From Streptomyces sp. NBC_01439 (GTDB lineage: Bacteria > Actinomycetota > Actinomycetes > Streptomycetales > Streptomycetaceae): a DNA stretch of 64,000 bases. Below, in pieces: positions 62,415 through 64,000 of the stretch (positions are counted from its first letter, which is position 1; each line of letters opens with the position of its first letter). Location: NCBI RefSeq assembly GCF_036227605.1, contig NZ_CP109487.1, positions 1,116,001-1,180,000 of the forward strand, in the 5' to 3' direction. The notes under the pieces are model-generated. The model was not told where the DNA came from. It saw only the letters and a program-made list of their open reading frames with translations, and did not search any database. A program made the position numbers and the translations under genes.

Positions 62415-63122
62415 CTACGCGAACCCGCCCCACACGGCGGCGCCGCTCTCCGCGGCACCGGCAGTGGCGTCGATCCGGTACGTGTCGTCCTTCGCATCGC
62501 GCCCGCCGGCGGCGTGGTCGTACTGGCCGGCGAAAACGTGCTCGCCTGGCGGAACGGTCCTGCCGGGTCTGAGGGTCCACCGGTAGACGAGGAAGCCACC
62601 TTCCTGGCGGGCGGAGAGGTCGAAGTCCGCGGCGGGGCGGGTCCGCCAGCTACCGGTGTCCTTCACCCCCTCGGTGAGGGCGATGCGCAGCTCGACGACG
62701 AGCGCGGTGAGCGGCTTCCCCGCCTTCAGGGTGACGTTGCTCTGTGCCCAGTAGGCGTTGCTGTGGGGGTCGACGGAGCCGTCGGCCCAAAGGGGACCGT
62801 CCTCGGTCCGGCTGCCCGCGGCCGTCGGTGGCACCGCATGGCCGCCGGCGGACGGGGCGGCGGCCATCGGATTCCGTGGCGGGTCCGGGGTGTGCACGGC
62901 GGCGACCACCATGAGGGCGCTCGCCGTCAGGGTTCCGGCGGTGGCCAGGGTCGCGAGGACGATCCTCGGCCAGGACAGGGCGCGGGTGCGCTCGCGGTCC
63001 CGCGATCGGCGGGCGATGCCGGGACGGGCCATGCCGCGCTCGACCCGGGCCAGCATGCGGGCCCGGTCGGGCTGGTGGGCTCCGGCGCTCTCGCGCAGCA
63101 GGCCGCGCAGTTCGTCGGTCAC
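62415..63122 (-). CDS. Membrane partner of the SigE-type sigma factor
   Basis: 235 residues from GTG 63122, whose GTGA overlaps the sigma stop. About 60 cytoplasmic residues (GLLRESAGAHQPDRARMLAR…) precede one helix (IVLATLATAGTLTASALMVV). An extracytoplasmic beta domain follows (NVTLKAGKPLTALVVELRIA … FLVYRWTLRPG … GEHVFAGQYDH). No zinc anti-sigma HxxxCxxC is present. Coupled genes of this form usually control or are controlled by their sigma factor. Confidence 0.8.
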   Translation of the reverse strand: MTDELRGLLRESAGAHQPDRARMLARVERGMARPGIARRSRDRERTRALSWPRIVLATLATAGTLTASALMVVAAVHTPDPPRNPMAAAPSAGGHAVPPTAAGSRTEDGPLWADGSVDPHSNAYWAQSNVTLKAGKPLTALVVELRIALTEGVKDTGSWRTRPAADFDLSARQEGGFLVYRWTLRPGRTVPPGEHVFAGQYDHAAGGRDAKDDTYRIDATAGAAESGAAVWGGFA

Positions 63123-63646
63123 CGGCTTCCCCTTTCCACCAGCTCGCCGGCGGCCCGGGTGCCGAGCAGCCGCTGCAGTTCCGCAGTCCCCTTCGAGGTC
63201 TGGCTCTTCACCGTACCCACCGATATCCCGAGTGCCGCCGCGGTGTCCTTCTCCGAGAGGTCGAAGGCGTACCGCAGTACCACGCAGGCGCATTTGCGGA
63301 ACGGCAGCGTGTCCAGGGCGGCCCGTACGTCCATGACTGCGGCCATGTCCGGGCCGTCGGTCCGCTCCGGGCGGTGCGACCAGAACAGCAGGACGCGCCG
63401 CCGCTCGCGCACCGTGCTCCGGATCCGGCTGCGGGCAAGGTTGGCGACGACTCCGCGGGCGTAGGCAGCCGCGGAGTCGGCACTGCGGGCCCTGTCCCAG
63501 CGGTGCCAGAGCGCGACCATCGCGTCCGCGGCGAGGTCGTCGGCGGCGTCCGCCTCCCCGGTCAGCAGGTACGCCAGGCGGGAGAGTTCGGCGTGGTGGC
63601 GTTCGAAGAACGCGTGGAACTCCGCGGCCGCCTCGTCTTCGGTCAT
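63119..63646 (-). CDS. SigE-family ECF sigma factor
   Basis: 175 residues from ATG 63646; upstream residues in the longer frame have no ribosome site. Sigma-2 covers 10-75 (FFERHHAELSRLAYLLTGEA … DLAADAMVALWHRW). Sigma-4 covers 110-165 (AALDTLPFRKCACVVLRYAF … ALGISVGTVKSQTSKGTAEL). Its length and the ALGISVGTVKSQ helix fit the SigE/ECF-41-unlike short group of actinobacteria. The partner membrane gene overlaps by 4 nt. Confidence 0.88.
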   Translation of the reverse strand: MTEDEAAAEFHAFFERHHAELSRLAYLLTGEADAADDLAADAMVALWHRWDRARSADSAAAYARGVVANLARSRIRSTVRERRRVLLFWSHRPERTDGPDMAAVMDVRAALDTLPFRKCACVVLRYAFDLSEKDTAAALGISVGTVKSQTSKGTAELQRLLGTRAAGELVERGSR

Positions 63647-63771
63647 GGCCTCGGTACGGCCTCTCGGTGCTACGGGGGCGTTTTCAGGCAGGGGCCGGAG
63701 CGTAGCTGTCCGTTCGAGCGTTCGTTCGGACGCTTCGGTTCGCCCGGGCCTGGTCCACACGGTGACGCCCA

Positions 63772-64000
63772 TCAGTCCGTCGGGTTCCAGCCGTCGGTGC
63801 CGGCCAGGTAGGCGCGGGCGGTGTGGGCTGCGGCCCGGTACGGGGCGAGCTAGGGACGGTTCGCTCCGGTTCCGGCGCCGGGGCCCGTGTTGGCGTATTC
63901 GGCGAACCGGGCCGACTTCCAGGAGAAGCCCCCCATGTCCGTCCACGGCCCCTCGGTCTTCAGGGCCGCGGGCAGGCTCGTGTTGCGGATGACCAGCTGG
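63772..64000 (-). pseudogene. Pectinesterase C-terminus with internal stop
   Basis: Reading from the right edge: QLVIRNTSLPAALKTEGPW, then GGFSWKSARFAEYANTGPGA and GTGANRP, then TAG at 63850-63852. The frame goes on for 25 codons as LAPYRAAAHTARAYLAGTDG, WNPTD and TGA at 63772. W-x-x-ARF-EYxNTGPGA and YLxGxDGWNP are the end of bacterial pectin methylesterases. One base (CAG to TAG) explains the stop. The N-terminal part is outside the window. The enzyme may be truncated rather than dead, since the loss is only about 25 residues. Confidence 0.75.

Overview
The window is high-GC actinobacterial DNA and reads as Streptomyces: strong third-position GC bias, GTG starts, GGAGG-type ribosome sites, Scr1/DUF5753 and SigE-type regulators, and DUF families typical of streptomycetes. 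No rRNA, tRNA or CRISPR array was recognised. Products are assigned from motifs and family memory only; no database was searched.

Left part (1-7.2 kb and 12-24 kb): a dormancy/hypoxia-type stress island. It holds an exported multicopper oxidase, three pyridoxamine-5'-phosphate-oxidase-like flavin proteins (a fourth lies inside a transposon), a beta-CASP metallo-beta-lactamase, two paralogous stand-alone cyclic-nucleotide-binding domains, two CBS proteins, universal stress proteins (USPs), a type II cation ATPase and a PfkB sugar kinase. The gene set parallels the mycobacterial DosR regulon and the S. coelicolor OsdR regulon. Five of its promoter regions, and that of the copper ATPase at 34.1 kb, carry 15-bp GGGCC/GGTCCC palindromes, mostly in pairs with starts 20-22 bp apart. 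I take these as a shared operator set; no DevR/OsdR-type regulator is in the window. The island also contains hsp18 and rheA, divergent around two RheA-type operators.

Mobile DNA (8-11.5 kb and 24.4-30.2 kb): an IS5-type element (TA duplication) splits a gene that can be restored exactly in frame. An IS21 element (istA/istB) lies next to it. From 24.4 to 30.2 kb there is a nested set. A small element without a transposase, carrying one cargo gene, inserted in a two-domain USP gene and duplicated CACCGG. Its right terminal repeat was then hit twice by ISL3-type elements, each with an exact 8-bp duplication. One carries a DUF6086-like gene and the other is a composite unit carrying a flavin-oxidoreductase-like gene. 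Removing all three restores the USP reading frame across the junction.

Middle (30.7-47.8 kb): pspA and its partner; a run of small membrane genes facing a cupredoxin/P1B-ATPase/YHS fusion with DUF6153 and DUF305 genes behind it (copper handling); a GAF/PP2C phosphatase; an operon of a HemK-like methylase, a CDGSH Fe-S protein and a haem-oxygenase-fold enzyme; and a YihY/DUF3618/DUF4235 envelope group.

Right part (48-64 kb): oxidative and osmotic stress genes (FMN reductase, large catalase, hemerythrin, PRC-barrel proteins), an ice-binding-type surface protein with a Thr/Gly repeat, a DUF5819/HTTM pair, a PP2C phosphatase and a SigE-type sigma factor with its membrane partner. The window ends in a pectinesterase gene carrying an internal stop.

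Decay is frequent. Remnants of an alcohol dehydrogenase, HAD hydrolase, metal-ATPase N-terminus, CorA, pirin, holin, USP, a thioredoxin-like protein and pectinesterase fit an accessory chromosomal arm or plasmid-like region with high turnover.
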